DNA of 64,000 nt from positions 62,001 through 126,000 of the forward strand of contig NZ_LAQT01000009.1 in assembly GCF_001294205.1 (NCBI RefSeq). The letters are read 5' to 3'. Of the stretch, positions 43,134-51,908 are shown one piece after another (the stretch's first letter is position 1; each line of letters starts with the position of its first letter). The position numbers were made by a program, and so were the translations under genes. The stretch comes from Amantichitinum ursilacus (lineage in GTDB: Bacteria; Pseudomonadota; Gammaproteobacteria; Burkholderiales; Chitinibacteraceae). Under the pieces are notes generated by a model that did not search any database, had not been told where the DNA came from, and saw only the letters and a program-made list of their open reading frames with translations.

Positions 43134-45248
43134 TCAGACCAGCCTTCCGTGTTCCAGTTGCAGCACCCGATCCGCAGAGGCAATCGTCTCTGGCCGATGC
43201 GCGATCAATAAAATGGCAACGCCCAAATCGCGCAGCATCTGATTGATTTGCCGCTCGTTGGCGGTGTCGAGGTGGCTGGTGGCCTCGTCCAGCAAGAGCA
43301 GGCGTGGTCGTTTGTACAACGCACGCGCCAACAACAGCCGCTGCTTCTGTCCGCCGGACAAGCTGCCGCCATACTCGGTTACTGCGGTTTGGTAGCCCAT
43401 CGGCATGGCACTGACTTCAGCATGCAATCGGGCACGGGTTGCGCATTGCTGCGCCCGGGCCACATCGTGGTCGGGGGCAAACAGGGTGATGTTGTCGAGG
43501 ATGGAGCCGCTAAACAACGCGTCGTCTTGTAATACCGTGCCGATTTGCGTGCGTACGCTGGCAAAGCCAGCCTGTCGAATGTCGTGCCCGAGTACGCGAA
43601 TGCCGCCTTGATCGGGCTGGTACACGCCGAGGATCAGCTTGAGCAACGTGGTTTTGCCGCCGCCGGAGCTGCCCACCAGCGCGACGATTTCGCCCGCGCG
43701 TAATTGCAGATCGACATTCCGCAGAATGTCGGGCTCGCCCGGGCCGTAGCGAAAGCGGACGGCCGTTACTTCAACCACGATTGCTTCGGTCTGGACCTCG
43801 GCGGCAATGGGCGGCACGCTGCTGTGCTCCAGCGCGGACACCGGCGTCAATACGATATCGGCCAGCCGCTCGTTATAGACCGCCAGCATCTTGAATTCGG
43901 CAATCTTGTCGATCAGCGAATTAATGCTGGCGGTAAAGCGTCCCTGGAACGACATATACGCCACCAGCATGCCCACCGAAAACGCATTGCCCAGTACCGC
44001 TTGCACACCCCACCACGTGGTTGCGGCCGCGACCGCGCTGGCTAGCAAGGTGTTGACCACGTGATAGGCCATTTCGAGCTTGCTCTGATGCAACTGCGCA
44101 TTGCGGCGTGCCACATTCAGATTGCGCCAGGCGGTTTCCCGGCGAGGGGTCGCGGCGTTCACGCGCAGGCTGAGCATGCCGCGCAGGCTTTCCAGAAAAT
44201 GGCTGGATTCCTGAGTGCCCGCCATCCAGCAGGCATCGGCAGCGCGGCGCAAGGGGCCGAAGCATGCGGCCCGCAACAGCGCGTACAGCGCTGCCGCCAG
44301 CAGCGCGATGGCTGCCAGTTTCGGGCTATATAGCAACATCATGACGAGCGTGCCCAGAGCGAGCAGGACGTCGAGCAAGGCCTGCATGCTGCTGGTGGTC
44401 AGCGTGTGCTGTAGCGTGTCGACGGCATCAAAACGAGCGCTGATTTCGCCGATATGACGCTTTTCAAACCAGGCCAAAGGCAAGCGCCACAGGTGATGCA
44501 GTACGTTGGCGGTCCATTGCATATTAAAGTTAACCGCCATCGAGAGCGTGGCCCATTCGCGCACCAGCCCGATCAACGTCTGCGTGGCCGTGAGCAAAGC
44601 CATGCCAATCAAAATCAGCACCAGCAGATCCTGATCCTGGGCAACCAGCACTTCATCAATCACGATCTGATTGAGAAAAGGCGCCAGCAAGGCAAGCGCT
44701 TCCAGCACCAAGGCAAAGACAAAGATACGCACCAGCGCGGCTTTAAGACCTTGCGTGCGACCCGTCAGCTCGCGCAGGCGAATGCGCCGACGCTGGTCTT
44801 GCGCTACGAATGTGTGCGTCGGTGTCAGTTCGAGCGCAATGCCGGTGAAGTGTTTGCTGACCTCGGCCAGCGACAGCGTGACGCAGCCACGCGCAGGGTC
44901 ATGTATTTCCACGCGTTGGCCGCGCACCTTCTTCAGCACCACAAAATGATTGAGATCCCAATACAGCACACAGGGCGTTGCCAGCTGTATCAGATCGCCC
45001 ATCTCAAGGCGTAACGGGCGGGTCGCCAGATCGAGCAGGGCGGCACAATCAACCAGACGGGCGAACGTCATGCCGCGCTGGGTAACGCCAAAGCGGGCGC
45101 GTAAGGTGGGCAGATCGACACGATAGCCGTGCCAGCTCGCGACCATGGCAAGGCACGCCACGCCGCATTCGGCGGCCTCGGTCTGACGGATCACCGGCAG
45201 CCGACGTCGCCAGCGCCAGTTGAGTGCTGCGTTTGCGCTGTCAGTCAT
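43134..45248 (-). CDS. Peptidase-containing ABC exporter (C39 peptidase, bacteriocin maturation)
   Basis: This 704-residue inner-membrane exporter cuts double-glycine leaders and exports the peptide. The N-terminal C39 peptidase has Gln22 and Cys28 in RQTEAAECGVACLAMVASWH, His101 in LNHFVVLKK and Asp117 in IHDPARG. A six-helix transmembrane domain (about 160-440) follows, starting after LRELTGRTQGLKAAL. The nucleotide-binding domain has Walker A GSSGGGKTT, Q-loop VLQDDALFSGS, signature LSGGQKQR and Walker B LLLLDEATSHLD. The start is the ATG at 45248, overlapping the adaptor gene by four bases. Upstream coding in this frame belongs to the shifted HlyD gene. The bacteriocin precursor lies 1.9 kb upstream in the same operon. 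Confidence 0.95.
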   Translation of the reverse strand: MTDSANAALNWRWRRRLPVIRQTEAAECGVACLAMVASWHGYRVDLPTLRARFGVTQRGMTFARLVDCAALLDLATRPLRLEMGDLIQLATPCVLYWDLNHFVVLKKVRGQRVEIHDPARGCVTLSLAEVSKHFTGIALELTPTHTFVAQDQRRRIRLRELTGRTQGLKAALVRIFVFALVLEALALLAPFLNQIVIDEVLVAQDQDLLVLILIGMALLTATQTLIGLVREWATLSMAVNFNMQWTANVLHHLWRLPLAWFEKRHIGEISARFDAVDTLQHTLTTSSMQALLDVLLALGTLVMMLLYSPKLAAIALLAAALYALLRAACFGPLRRAADACWMAGTQESSHFLESLRGMLSLRVNAATPRRETAWRNLNVARRNAQLHQSKLEMAYHVVNTLLASAVAAATTWWGVQAVLGNAFSVGMLVAYMSFQGRFTASINSLIDKIAEFKMLAVYNERLADIVLTPVSALEHSSVPPIAAEVQTEAIVVEVTAVRFRYGPGEPDILRNVDLQLRAGEIVALVGSSGGGKTTLLKLILGVYQPDQGGIRVLGHDIRQAGFASVRTQIGTVLQDDALFSGSILDNITLFAPDHDVARAQQCATRARLHAEVSAMPMGYQTAVTEYGGSLSGGQKQRLLLARALYKRPRLLLLDEATSHLDTANERQINQMLRDLGVAILLIAHRPETIASADRVLQLEHGRLV

Positions 45249-46524
45249 ATTTTGCCGCGCAAGCTCCACAGCGGCTCCAGCGCCCATTCGTAGAGGCGGC
45301 GCGAATCGAGTGCGACGTCGCCTGCGACCGCCATACCTGCGGTCAGGGTTTCTTCGCGGCCGTAGGCCGTGACAGTGGGTTTGTCCAACGCGATCACTAC
45401 GCGGTAGTGGGCTTCCTTGCTTTGCCAGGAAAATGGCGCGCGCAAGATCACGTCGGCCGGGGTTAACGCGACGCGCGAGACGGACTGGACGTGACCGTAC
45501 TGAACGCCGAATTTCTGGTACGGATAGGCGGCAAAGCGCAGACCGACGCGCGCGCCTGTCTTGATAAAGCCCACGGATTTGCTGGGCGCGTAAAGCTCGA
45601 CCTGCATTTGCGCGCCCGCAGGCACCACCATTGCCAGCGCCTCTGTCGCCGCCGCCATTTGCCCGGGGCGCGCCATGATCGCGGCGATGGTGCCGGCGAC
45701 CGGTGCGGTAACGGTGCGGTAACGGTGCTGTTGGCGCGGCTCGCAAGCTCGATTTGCTGTTGGTCGACGCTTTGCAACTGGCGCGCCAGTTCGGTTTGCT
45801 GTGCCAGGCCATCTTGCCGCAAACGCGCTTGCTCTGTACGCACGCTGTTGATTTCTTGCTCCAGCCGCTGCCGCAATTGCACGGTTTCTTCGACGCGTGC
45901 CTCGGCGCCCGCCAGATCAATCTGCTTTTGTCGCCAATCCTGCGCCGAGATAAACCCCTTTTGCGCCAATTCGGCATAGGGCGCTTGCGATGCTCGCAAT
46001 AATTCAGCCTGGCGCGCAGATAGTCGTTGGGCAGTGACTGCGCTATCGAATTGAGCCTTGAGGCTGATCAAGCGCAGCGCCGCCCCCGCTGATTGGGCGT
46101 TGACCGATGCTGCTTGCTGCTGTTGCTGAGTGCGCAACATGTCTTGCTGTCGCGCCAGCGACAAACGCAATTCCGCCAGCGATCCCACGCGATTGCCATC
46201 GTATTTTTCGCCGGTCAGTTGATAGAGTGGGGCGCCTTTATCGACAGCCTGGCCCTCAGCAATAAATAACCGCTCAATACGGCCTTCAGTTTGTGTCACT
46301 ACTTTGATCAGTCCGGTCGAAGGCATGACTAATCCATCCAGTCTGGATTTGCGCGTGTAGGTGCCCATGGTGATAAAGGCAATTAATGAAGCAAGAATAG
46401 TGATGCTGGCCCAAGCCAACGCAATGATCGGCAGGCTGGAGGGAATCAAAATAACGCCCTCCAATTGCGCACGCTGGGCATCGAGATAACCTTGCCGATA
46501 GAGTGGTGTTTCGGGCGCGGGCAT
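45245..46524 (-). pseudogene. HlyD-type periplasmic adaptor, frameshifted by an 11-bp tandem duplication
   Basis: It starts MPAPETPLYRQGYLDAQRAQ, with one transmembrane helix (IALAWASITILASLIAFI), then the lipoyl half-motif (IKVVTQTEGRIERLFIAEGQ), a long coiled-coil hairpin (about 115-270) and RANSTVTAP, where the frame breaks. The rest continues in another frame from MARPGQMAAATEALAMVV through LYAPSKSVGFIKTGARVGLR to the stop at 45245. Removing one copy of the duplicated 11-mer at 45705-45726 restores a 422-residue adaptor reading RANSTVTAPVAGTIAAIMA. As written, the product loses the second beta-barrel part, so the exporter should be non-functional. Confidence 0.9.
45705..45726. repeat. 11-bp perfect tandem duplication inside hlyD
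   Basis: Two adjacent copies of GCGGTAACGGT (45705-45715 and 45716-45726). Loss of one copy restores the adaptor reading frame exactly, so this is the frameshifting lesion and possibly a reversible slippage switch. Confidence 0.95.
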
Positions 46525-46572
46525 AGCGTTCCAGTTTCTGGATTACGAGGGACTTGAAAATGGCTGCGTGTA

Positions 46573-47013
46573 CTAATCGTTAAAGCAAAAGCCCACGGTA
46601 ACGGCGATCCCGTTCAATAAGGCGTGCAATGCAACAGTCATCCAGAATGCCTGGCTTTTAGATTCGGGGCGCCATGCAATATAGGTGTAGCTCAGGACCA
46701 GGCCGGTGCTGAACGCCTCGACCATGAACTGGAGTCCATGCAGAAAATGGATAGCTCCGAAAATGGCAGCAGAGATTAGAAGGACGAAAGAGATATTTAA
46801 ATATCTTTTTAACGCCTCATAGATCAATTGCTGAGTGAGCAGAGTCTCAATGATCGGCGCAATAATGACAAAATCGACGAGTTTGGATTTTATTTCTTCA
46901 TCGGACAGCGTGATCGTATTGCCCCGCCCCAGCTCCGATGGAATCCCGATCAGCTCGGCAAAAATTGAGAATATTAATCTGAGGATTAGAGCGGCTATGA
47001 TGCACTTGATCAA
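46573..47013 (-). CDS. CPBP-family intramembrane protease-like protein (possible bacteriocin immunity)
   Basis: A 146-residue membrane protein. The conserved elements are the acidic motif in a helix (IIAPIIETLLTQQLIYE, with a single E-T where EE is common), FGAIHFLHG and VALHALLNG, with several hydrophobic helices and YTYIAWR. This matches the C-terminal CPBP (Abi/CAAX protease) domain. Related proteins (PlnI, SkkI and similar) are immunity factors in bacteriocin clusters. It lies between the precursor peptide gene and the adaptor gene on the same strand. The second Glu of the catalytic pair is absent, so protease activity is uncertain. Confidence 0.78.
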   Translation of the reverse strand: MIKCIIAALILRLIFSIFAELIGIPSELGRGNTITLSDEEIKSKLVDFVIIAPIIETLLTQQLIYEALKRYLNISFVLLISAAIFGAIHFLHGLQFMVEAFSTGLVLSYTYIAWRPESKSQAFWMTVALHALLNGIAVTVGFCFND

Positions 47014-47160
47014 AAAAATACATTTTGATCGTCAGCGCCATGAGTAGAGCTTGTCCCAAATTAAATTTTGTATAAGGCCAGTGCTGTAAAGTGCTTTCAT
47101 TTTTAACCCGAAATTTCCAAAACAACTAGACCAAAGGGGGGCGGGCGCCCCCTGTGACAA

Positions 47161-47427
47161 TTATTTGCTTCGCCCGTAGACTTTAATCCGTCCGCTGTTC
47201 GGGCCATAACCACCATAACCCGATCCGGGTGTTGCTTTCGGGAGGCCGTTATGCGGAGCGTGATTTTTGTACCCTGAGGCTATCCATGTGCCAACTTGGT
47301 ATCCCGTGATTGCGCGACCAGCAAAATCCACGAGTCGGACCGCCCCCCGTGCGAGGCTTATTCCTACTCTGACAATATTTCCTCCGCCTCCAATCTGCAA
47401 TACTTCGTCATGAGTCAATTCGCGCAT
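47161..47427 (-). CDS. Double-glycine-leader bacteriocin/microcin precursor
   Basis: An 88-residue peptide. MRELTHDEVLQIGGGG is a textbook class II leader (MREL-x-x-x-E-[LV]-x-x-I-x-G-G), predicted to be cut by the C39 exporter after the Gly pair. The mature peptide of about 73 residues starts with an amphipathic or hydrophobic helix (IVRVGISLARGAVRLVDFAG), then a glycine- and aromatic-rich cationic tail (GSGYGGYGPNSGRIKVYGRSK). There are no Cys residues, so it is neither a lantibiotic nor disulphide-stabilised. The neighbouring C39 ABC exporter, HlyD adaptor and CPBP genes on the same strand complete the cluster. Target unknown. Confidence 0.85.
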   Translation of the reverse strand: MRELTHDEVLQIGGGGNIVRVGISLARGAVRLVDFAGRAITGYQVGTWIASGYKNHAPHNGLPKATPGSGYGGYGPNSGRIKVYGRSK

Positions 47428-47632
47428 GATGATTCTCCTGAAATGCAGCGGATTCGCGCTGCCCGATTCAAGTTGTCATTGGCTGCCAGGTGGCATTCAC
47501 CGGATCGCTGCGACATCCGGTTCTGCAATCGGTGATTGGGCCTATTTGCCGTGACTAACCACAGTCCAACGTCGCATATCTGTTATTTCGTTAATGTTGC
47601 ATATTAAAAACCATCTCTGATTTAAGTCCGGA

Positions 47633-48169
47633 TTAAAAGCAGCCGGCTTTATCTATTGATATCGCAAATAGATTGGGAGGTATCTTCTGCATTACATCGC
47701 CATGCATATAGGACACCTCCCCGGCGAACGAAGCATATAAATCTCGATATGCCGAATAATATTCACTGCGCAATTCTTTAAGCCCGCACAGTGCAAACGC
47801 CTTGGCTTCCAGCGTCGCGTGGCGGCCATTAAGTAGCGTCATAAAGTAGTGCGCCGCGTGCTGTCGCAAAATAATCTGATCAAATATCTTTTTGCCGGGT
47901 AAGGGCTGTGCGGCAAGGCCAACATCCGCCATCCCATACAACGATACCTTCGCGAGTTGGTTAGCTAATTCAGGATCCGGCTTTCCCTTGTTTGCTTCTG
48001 CAATCTGCTGCTCTGTATCTGGAAATAGATGTTCAATAAGCTGAAGGGAGTAGCCAACAACCACAAAGCACATCACTGTCGCCACGAAGTAGTTCTGCAG
48101 GGTGAGGACAACATCTTTCCAACAGGGTGGTTTTTTGATCAGACTTGAATGGAGATCTGCATGTGGCAT
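47633..48169 (-). CDS. Hypothetical membrane-anchored protein of the bacteriocin cluster
   Basis: A 178-residue protein starting MPHADLHSSLIKKPPC. One hydrophobic helix (YFVATVMCFVVVGYSLQLIE) is followed by a soluble helical domain with LAKVSLYGMADVG, LRQHAAHYFMTLLNGRHATL and YYSAYRDLYASFAGEV. The frame extends 21 codons upstream without a ribosome site; GGAAA precedes the chosen ATG. Unknown family. Its position upstream of the precursor in the same direction suggests immunity or an accessory role. It is probably periplasmic, tethered to the inner membrane. Confidence 0.55.
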   Translation of the reverse strand: MPHADLHSSLIKKPPCWKDVVLTLQNYFVATVMCFVVVGYSLQLIEHLFPDTEQQIAEANKGKPDPELANQLAKVSLYGMADVGLAAQPLPGKKIFDQIILRQHAAHYFMTLLNGRHATLEAKAFALCGLKELRSEYYSAYRDLYASFAGEVSYMHGDVMQKIPPNLFAISIDKAGCF

Positions 48170-48384
48170 GGCGTATTTCCATAGTTGAATGTAATCAGGG
48201 AACGCCGGGCATAATCTTTGGAGCGGTCGCATCTAACGCTTGCGCAAAAATCTAAACTCACTTCAGGCGCCATGCTTTACAGCGAGATAACGAGTGCGCT
48301 TGCAAGCGCACCATGCGGAATTTGGCAAATAATCATGCAAAAAAAGATATTTTCATTTTTTACCAGCTTGCCGTGTATTTGCGA

Positions 48385-48899
48385 TTAGCGCGCCCATATT
48401 GGCAGCCAGAGCGCAGCTGCGGCAGAACTGGCATTCAATAACGCATGAAGAATCCATGTAGCCAAGATTGCGCGTTTGATTGAGAAATCTCGCCATGCTA
48501 TATAGCTAAAGCTCAAAAAAGGCCATCTAATGTGGCTAGCAGGATCATCGCCGTTTTGCCTTCAAAATGAAGCAGTCCAAATGTAATAGCGCTTAAAATC
48601 AAAATCCATATCTTGGGCGTAAACTTCTTCAGAATTTCGTAGGGCAGTGCTTGGCATAAAATAGTCTCAATCAATGGACCAACAATAATCAGGTCGGGCA
48701 GGGCGTTGATGATATTTTCGCGAGAATCATTGGTCAGATCATAAATACCGATATCTGCGGAAAAACCGGCCAACACTATTAAATATCCAAAAACCTGATT
48801 CAATCCGACCGCAATGAAAGCCCATTTCAATACAAAAAAGAAAGCCGCATTGCCTCGGGCAGACTGCATGCGATGCCAGGCTTTTTCCAGAGCGATCAC
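48385..48899 (-). pseudogene. Second CPBP-family membrane protein, frameshifted at a homopolymer
   Basis: The frame starts MIALEKAWHRMQSARGNAAF and reads through IIVGPLIETILCQALPYEIL and ITFGLLHFEG to ATLDGLF, where TGA stops it. Adding one base to the run of six T (A6 on the plus strand, 48515-48520) continues LSFSYIAWRDFS, ATWILHALLN and a final helix to TAA at 48385-48387, in register with the first CPBP protein (LSYTYIAWR, ALHALLNG). The complete product would have 171 residues. It is either a pseudogene, a phase-variable immunity gene, or a sequencing error in the homopolymer. Confidence 0.82.
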
Positions 48900-48995
48900 C
48901 TTTGTCTGTGATTTTCCGATTGATGTCTCGGATTGAATGTGACTTAGTCCTTTTTAAAAATTTACGAACAATCGCATCGACCGTCTTTCGAAAAA

Positions 48996-49014
48996 ATCTA
49001 CACCAAGTGTAGAT
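48996..49014. promoter_or_regulatory. Perfect operator-like inverted repeat upstream of the bacteriocin cluster
   Basis: ATCTACAC-CAA-GTGTAGAT has 8-bp perfect arms and lies about 100 bases upstream of the first gene of the minus-strand cluster, in AT-rich DNA without genes (48900-49317). This is a candidate binding site for a dimeric regulator. The regulator is not identified. Confidence 0.55.
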
Positions 49015-49317
49015 GAGAATGGTTCTTTATTTGGCGGAATAATTGCGAGGTTTTACGTGTTGCGGATTTTAAATTGAGGCTATTGATGCTGGTGATTACG
49101 ATCATCGAAATTAGATTTAACGCGTAAAATTAATTGCGAATAATCTCAATGCATCGTCGGTAGCAATCGCGGTGGCTCGAATTTGCGAGGCGTTTCCGGC
49201 TGATGCGCCATGGATCGCATAACGGCTTAAGCCTGCACCGAGCCCGAGTGGCCATAATGAAATCACTAGCCGCACGTCTCGGCGTCCGGCGTCCCCGCAT
49301 TGATTCAAAGGATCCCC

Positions 49318-49749
49318 ATGAAACTCTTTCCCGCCTGGGTCTGGTTCGCCTTCGGTTCGGCCTTCTTCGCCGCGCTGACGGCCTTGTTTGGCAAGCTGGG
49401 CGTGACCGGCGTCAATTCGAATTTCGCCACTTTTATCCGCACGATCGTGATCCTGATCGTTACAGCGGGCATCTTGTCGTTGCGCGCCGAGTGGCAAAAA
49501 CTAGGCGCGATTCCGGCGTATAGCTGGGTGTTTCTGGTGTTGTCGGGCATCGCCACGGGTTTGTCCTGGCTGTGTTATTACCGCGCCTTGCAGATCGGGC
49601 CGGTGAGCAAGGTCGCGCCGATCGATAAGCTCAGTGTGGCCATGGCGATTTTGTTGGGCGTGGCGTGTGTGGGGGAAAAATTGACGTGGCCGGTGGCGGT
49701 AGGGGGCGGGCTGATTGTGGCGGGTTCCATCGTCATCATTGCGTTCTGA
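49318..49749 (+). CDS. EamA/DMT-family transporter, single-domain
   Basis: A 143-residue inner-membrane protein with about five hydrophobic segments. It contains the EamA pattern ALFGKLGVTGVNSNFATFIR in the first helix pair, LSGIATGLSWLCYYRALQIG in the third and fourth, and VAPIDKLSVAMAILLGVACV plus GEKLTW before the last helix. Half-size EamA proteins form dimers; typical two-repeat members are about 300 residues. AAGGA precedes the ATG at 49318. It stands alone. Substrate unknown. Confidence 0.88.
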   Translation: MKLFPAWVWFAFGSAFFAALTALFGKLGVTGVNSNFATFIRTIVILIVTAGILSLRAEWQKLGAIPAYSWVFLVLSGIATGLSWLCYYRALQIGPVSKVAPIDKLSVAMAILLGVACVGEKLTWPVAVGGGLIVAGSIVIIAF

Positions 49750-49765
49750 CGCGCGGCGGCCGTGC

Positions 49766-49806
49766 AAAAAAACGCCAGCGAGATCGGCGATACGATCCGG
49801 CTGGCG
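49766..49806 (-). terminator. Terminator of the PhyH-family gene
   Basis: On the minus strand, CGCCAGC pairs with GCTGGCG, with an inner GATCG/CGATC pairing, followed by seven T. Confidence 0.75.
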
Positions 49807-49880
49807 TAGCCACGCATCGCGTGGTCAGAGGGTCATTCAATAAGGCGTACAGGACGGGGCGGGGTTGTTGGGCCGCGGCG

Positions 49881-50855
49881 TTACCAACGGTCCAGCCCCA
49901 GCAATTTGCGCCCGAGTGGATTCAGCTGCGCCACCTCGGAATGGTGTTTCTCCCATTCGCGCGGATCGCCCGGGAAGGCGTCGCCCAGTGGATGGGTTTG
50001 CGCGGCCCAGGTATGGATGCGCGCCTGGCGCAGTGGTTCGTTCTCGTAATCTGCCGGGAACATCGAGATGTATTGCGCCATGCGCACCCGGTTCTCAGAA
50101 CGGTTGGGGCGCACGCCATGCGCCAGCAGGCTATTAAAAATCAGTAAGTCGCCCGGTTCCATTTCGGTATTGATCAGCTCATGCCCGGTAATGTCGGGCG
50201 CAAACGGGTTCGAGCCGGGCGGCTGCTTGCTCCACCAGTCTTCGATCTCGGCAAAAATGCTGGGCAGGCATTGAAAGCCGCCCGTCTCGGCGTCCTGTTT
50301 TTTGAGCGATAGCACGCCTTGCACGGCCACCGGCAAGGGCCGTTGCGACACATCCACGTCAAAGTGCACAAAGCCATTGATCTTGCCTGCGGCGCGCGCG
50401 CCTTTGTTGGGTGGATTAAGGTTGGCGCGGTCGACCGCTACCCATAAATCTTCGCGATCCCAGATATCGACAAAGGCGTCGTACACGCGCGGATGCTGGC
50501 GCGTGGCCCACATGGCGGGGTGGTTGTAGACCTCGACCATGCCGGTGTTGTTCAGCTCTTTCATTTTGTGATCACGCAGCTGTGGCTTGTACCAGGTGCT
50601 GTCATCAAGGGGGTCCATTTCCTGGAATTGCCACAGCATATCGACCACCGCATCCACCTGGTCTTGCGGTACCGCCTGGCGCACGATCACATAGCCTTTG
50701 CTGATCCAGTGCTGCCAATCGGCTTCGCTCAACACGCGGAGCGGTCGCGTTTTTTTGATGTCTTTCAGTTGTGTGGTGGCGCCGCGTGCGCCGGGGTGGC
50801 TACCGTGCCCATCGGGGTCTGTGGTCGGCGCTGCGGCCGCTGCATGGATATTCAT
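49881..50855 (-). CDS. Phytanoyl-CoA dioxygenase (PhyH) family protein
   Basis: A 324-residue Fe(II)/2-oxoglutarate oxygenase. Key segments are WISKGYVIVRQAVPQDQVD in the N-terminal part, the iron pair H-x-D in NGFVHFDVDVS (about 160), and LLAHGVRPNRSENRVRMAQ with the distal His and the Arg that holds 2-oxoglutarate. I start at the ATG preceded by TTGGAG; an upstream in-frame TTG is possible. The N-terminus is Ala- and Gly-rich and probably disordered. The AraC-type regulator is divergent 134 bases away and probably controls it. Not near ectoine genes, so an ectoine hydroxylase role is unlikely. Substrate unknown. Confidence 0.85.
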   Translation of the reverse strand: MNIHAAAAAPTTDPDGHGSHPGARGATTQLKDIKKTRPLRVLSEADWQHWISKGYVIVRQAVPQDQVDAVVDMLWQFQEMDPLDDSTWYKPQLRDHKMKELNNTGMVEVYNHPAMWATRQHPRVYDAFVDIWDREDLWVAVDRANLNPPNKGARAAGKINGFVHFDVDVSQRPLPVAVQGVLSLKKQDAETGGFQCLPSIFAEIEDWWSKQPPGSNPFAPDITGHELINTEMEPGDLLIFNSLLAHGVRPNRSENRVRMAQYISMFPADYENEPLRQARIHTWAAQTHPLGDAFPGDPREWEKHHSEVAQLNPLGRKLLGLDRW

Positions 50856-50989
50856 GGTGTGTGTCTCCAACGCCTTGTTGTGGAAGCACTATTCTGCGGA
50901 TGGCGCTGACTTGTGGCACGTACAGGCAGGCGCTGGCACTGATACTATTCGGGCGTTTGTAGTGATATCGCATCAACAACGGGGCCGCC

Positions 50990-51865
50990 ATGCGTGCATT
51001 TTTTGAAGCCATCATTCCCGACCCCGGCGCATCGTGGGCGTTTCTGGACCGGCGTCTGGACGACGGCATTCCGTTCGAATGGCATCACCATCCGGAATAC
51101 GAACTAACGTTGACGCTCAACAGCCGTGGCTATCGTTATATTGGCGATGACGTGGAGCCTTACGACGATGGCGATCTGGTGTTGGTGGGACCGGGTATGC
51201 CGCACAGCTGGCTGTCGCGCGAGGCCATTGATGGCAGTCAGCCGCATGTGGCTTTGGTGGTGTGGTTTACGCGAGAGTGGATCAGTAATCTAACGCGCTC
51301 TTTCCCGGAATTGCAGCCAGTGCAAGGCATCCTGGCGCGTGCGGCGCAGGGGCTCAGTTTTGGCGAAGCCACGCGTGTGGCTGTGGCGCAGGCGATGATC
51401 AAGATGCGCGGCGCGACGCCCGCGGCACGATTGTTATTGCTGCTGGAGGTATTGCACGCGCTGTCGCTGGACCATGCTGCCACGCCGCTGTCGAATATCG
51501 CGCGCGATGATCCCGCCCAGTTGTCGGCCGAGCCACGCATTGCACGCGTGTTGCAGCATCTGCATACACATTTTGCCGAGCCGATCAGCGCTACGGCGAT
51601 GGCGCAACTGGCCTGTGTCAGCACGTCGGGTTTGCATCGCATGTTCAAGCGTCATACCCGCACGACGCTGGTGGATTACGTCACCCGCTTGCGCATCGGT
51701 CGCGCCTGTTCGTTATTGATTTCCAGCGCGCGGCCGATTGCGCTGGTCGCCAATGCGGTGGGCTATAGCAACTTGTCTTTATTCAATCGCCAATTTGCGC
51801 GCGTCAAAGGCGAGGCGCCCAGCGCCTTCCGGAAGCGGCATCAGGCCGTGTTGGCGGGACAGTGA
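50990..51865 (+). CDS. AraC-family transcriptional regulator
   Basis: A 291-residue regulator. The N-terminal cupin sensor (about 10-120) contains WHHHPEYELTLTLNSRGYRY and GDLVLVGPGMPHSW. The C-terminal double helix-turn-helix (about 185-287) has ISATAMAQLACVSTSGLHRM and VANAVGYSNLSLFNRQF with the family end GEAPSAFRKRH. It is divergent from the PhyH oxygenase gene, which is the likely target. Effector unknown, possibly the oxygenase substrate. Confidence 0.92.
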   Translation: MRAFFEAIIPDPGASWAFLDRRLDDGIPFEWHHHPEYELTLTLNSRGYRYIGDDVEPYDDGDLVLVGPGMPHSWLSREAIDGSQPHVALVVWFTREWISNLTRSFPELQPVQGILARAAQGLSFGEATRVAVAQAMIKMRGATPAARLLLLLEVLHALSLDHAATPLSNIARDDPAQLSAEPRIARVLQHLHTHFAEPISATAMAQLACVSTSGLHRMFKRHTRTTLVDYVTRLRIGRACSLLISSARPIALVANAVGYSNLSLFNRQFARVKGEAPSAFRKRHQAVLAGQ

Positions 51866-51908
51866 TCGGGCAGGGGGATCACGGGCGTCACTGCGGGTAG
51901 CGTGCGGG

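Noticed and set aside
45249-45977. N-terminal extension of the C39 ABC exporter by about 240 codons
   Set aside because: The extension is the HlyD gene read in a wrong frame. The true start is the ATG at 45248, just before the C39 peptidase domain.
49881-50855. Ectoine hydroxylase (ectD) assignment for the PhyH-family gene
   Set aside because: No ectABC nearby, and the iron-site context (VHFDVDVS) does not clearly match the EctD signature. The divergent AraC gene points to another substrate.
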